5,570 nucleotides of DNA from contig JBDTMC010000504.1 of assembly GCA_039934475.1 (NCBI GenBank), positions 1 to 5,570 of the forward strand. Reading direction: 5' to 3'. Position 1 is the stretch's first letter. The number at the start of each line of letters is the position of its first letter. A model generated the notes under the pieces. It was given only the letters and a program-made list of their open reading frames with translations, made no database searches and was not told the DNA's origin. The stretch is from JBDTMC01 sp039934475. Lineage in GTDB: Bacteria; Acidobacteriota; Terriglobia; Bryobacterales; Bryobacteraceae. Positions 5,494 through 5,570 of this stretch are shown piece after piece. The position numbers and the translations under genes were made by a program.

Positions 5494-5570
5494 GCCGTGT
5501 GCCGGAAAAATTGGGACGAATTTCCTCCCTTGGGAACTTCCTTATTTACAGTAGCTTACAGGGGTCGGAA
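5494..5570 (+). repeat. Diverged third copy of the 117-bp repeat, cut by the window edge
   Basis: These 77 bases align with 56-138 in the same orientation, starting with the identical GCCGTGTGCCGGAAAAATT. They differ at scattered bases and by a net loss of 6 bases, where GGACAGGCACGAGTTTCC has become GGACGAATTTCC. The deletion removes the GGCACGA block of the left stem arm. The right arm lies beyond the window, so the full hairpin cannot be judged. Confidence 0.85.

Noticed and set aside
5267..5554. Plus-strand open frame of 95 codons across the right intergenic region
   Set aside because: It runs antisense through the promoter, the terminator hairpin and into the repeat, has no ribosome-binding site I can see, and its product is low in recognisable features.

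Overview
The window looks like a chromosomal segment from a GC-rich, Gram-negative-type bacterium. My best guess is an acidobacterium of the Solibacter/Bryobacter kind. That rests on the general look of the proteins and of the dispersed hairpin repeats, recalled from memory and not searched, so treat the taxonomy as tentative.

Layout. Positions 1-172 hold one and a half head-to-tail copies of a 117-bp repeat that forms a long imperfect hairpin. It ends only 11 bp from the stop codon of cydB. Positions 184-2565, minus strand, are a two-gene operon, cydA then cydB, encoding both main subunits of a cytochrome bd quinol oxidase. The genes are 3 bp apart and the cydB ribosome-binding site lies inside the end of cydA. 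A 135-bp divergent intergenic region with nested inverted repeats (2566-2700) separates cydA from a plus-strand MFS_3/EntS-like drug or siderophore exporter (2701-4008). Convergent with it, 20 bp away, is a small minus-strand gene for a tail-anchored helical protein resembling the YqjD/ElaB/DUF883 group (4029-4397). Next, also minus strand, is a secreted protein that looks like a single jelly-roll, carbohydrate-binding-type domain (4584-5207), with a strong ribosome-binding site and a candidate promoter. The right end (5208-5570) has no convincing gene. It holds a very clear minus-strand intrinsic terminator with a UUCG tetraloop, a short perfect hairpin, and a third, diverged copy of the left-end repeat in the same orientation.

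How the parts fit. The oxidase takes electrons from membrane quinols and reduces oxygen to water with high affinity, which suits life at low or variable oxygen. The other genes have no visible pathway link to it and look like separate transcription units. The hairpin repeat sits where a cydAB terminator should be and has A/T tracts on both sides, so it may serve as a bidirectional terminator. I see no CRISPR array, RNA gene, transposase or complete mobile element. The most unusual content is the repeat family that brackets the window and a non-standard residue (Thr252) in the CydA quinol-binding loop.
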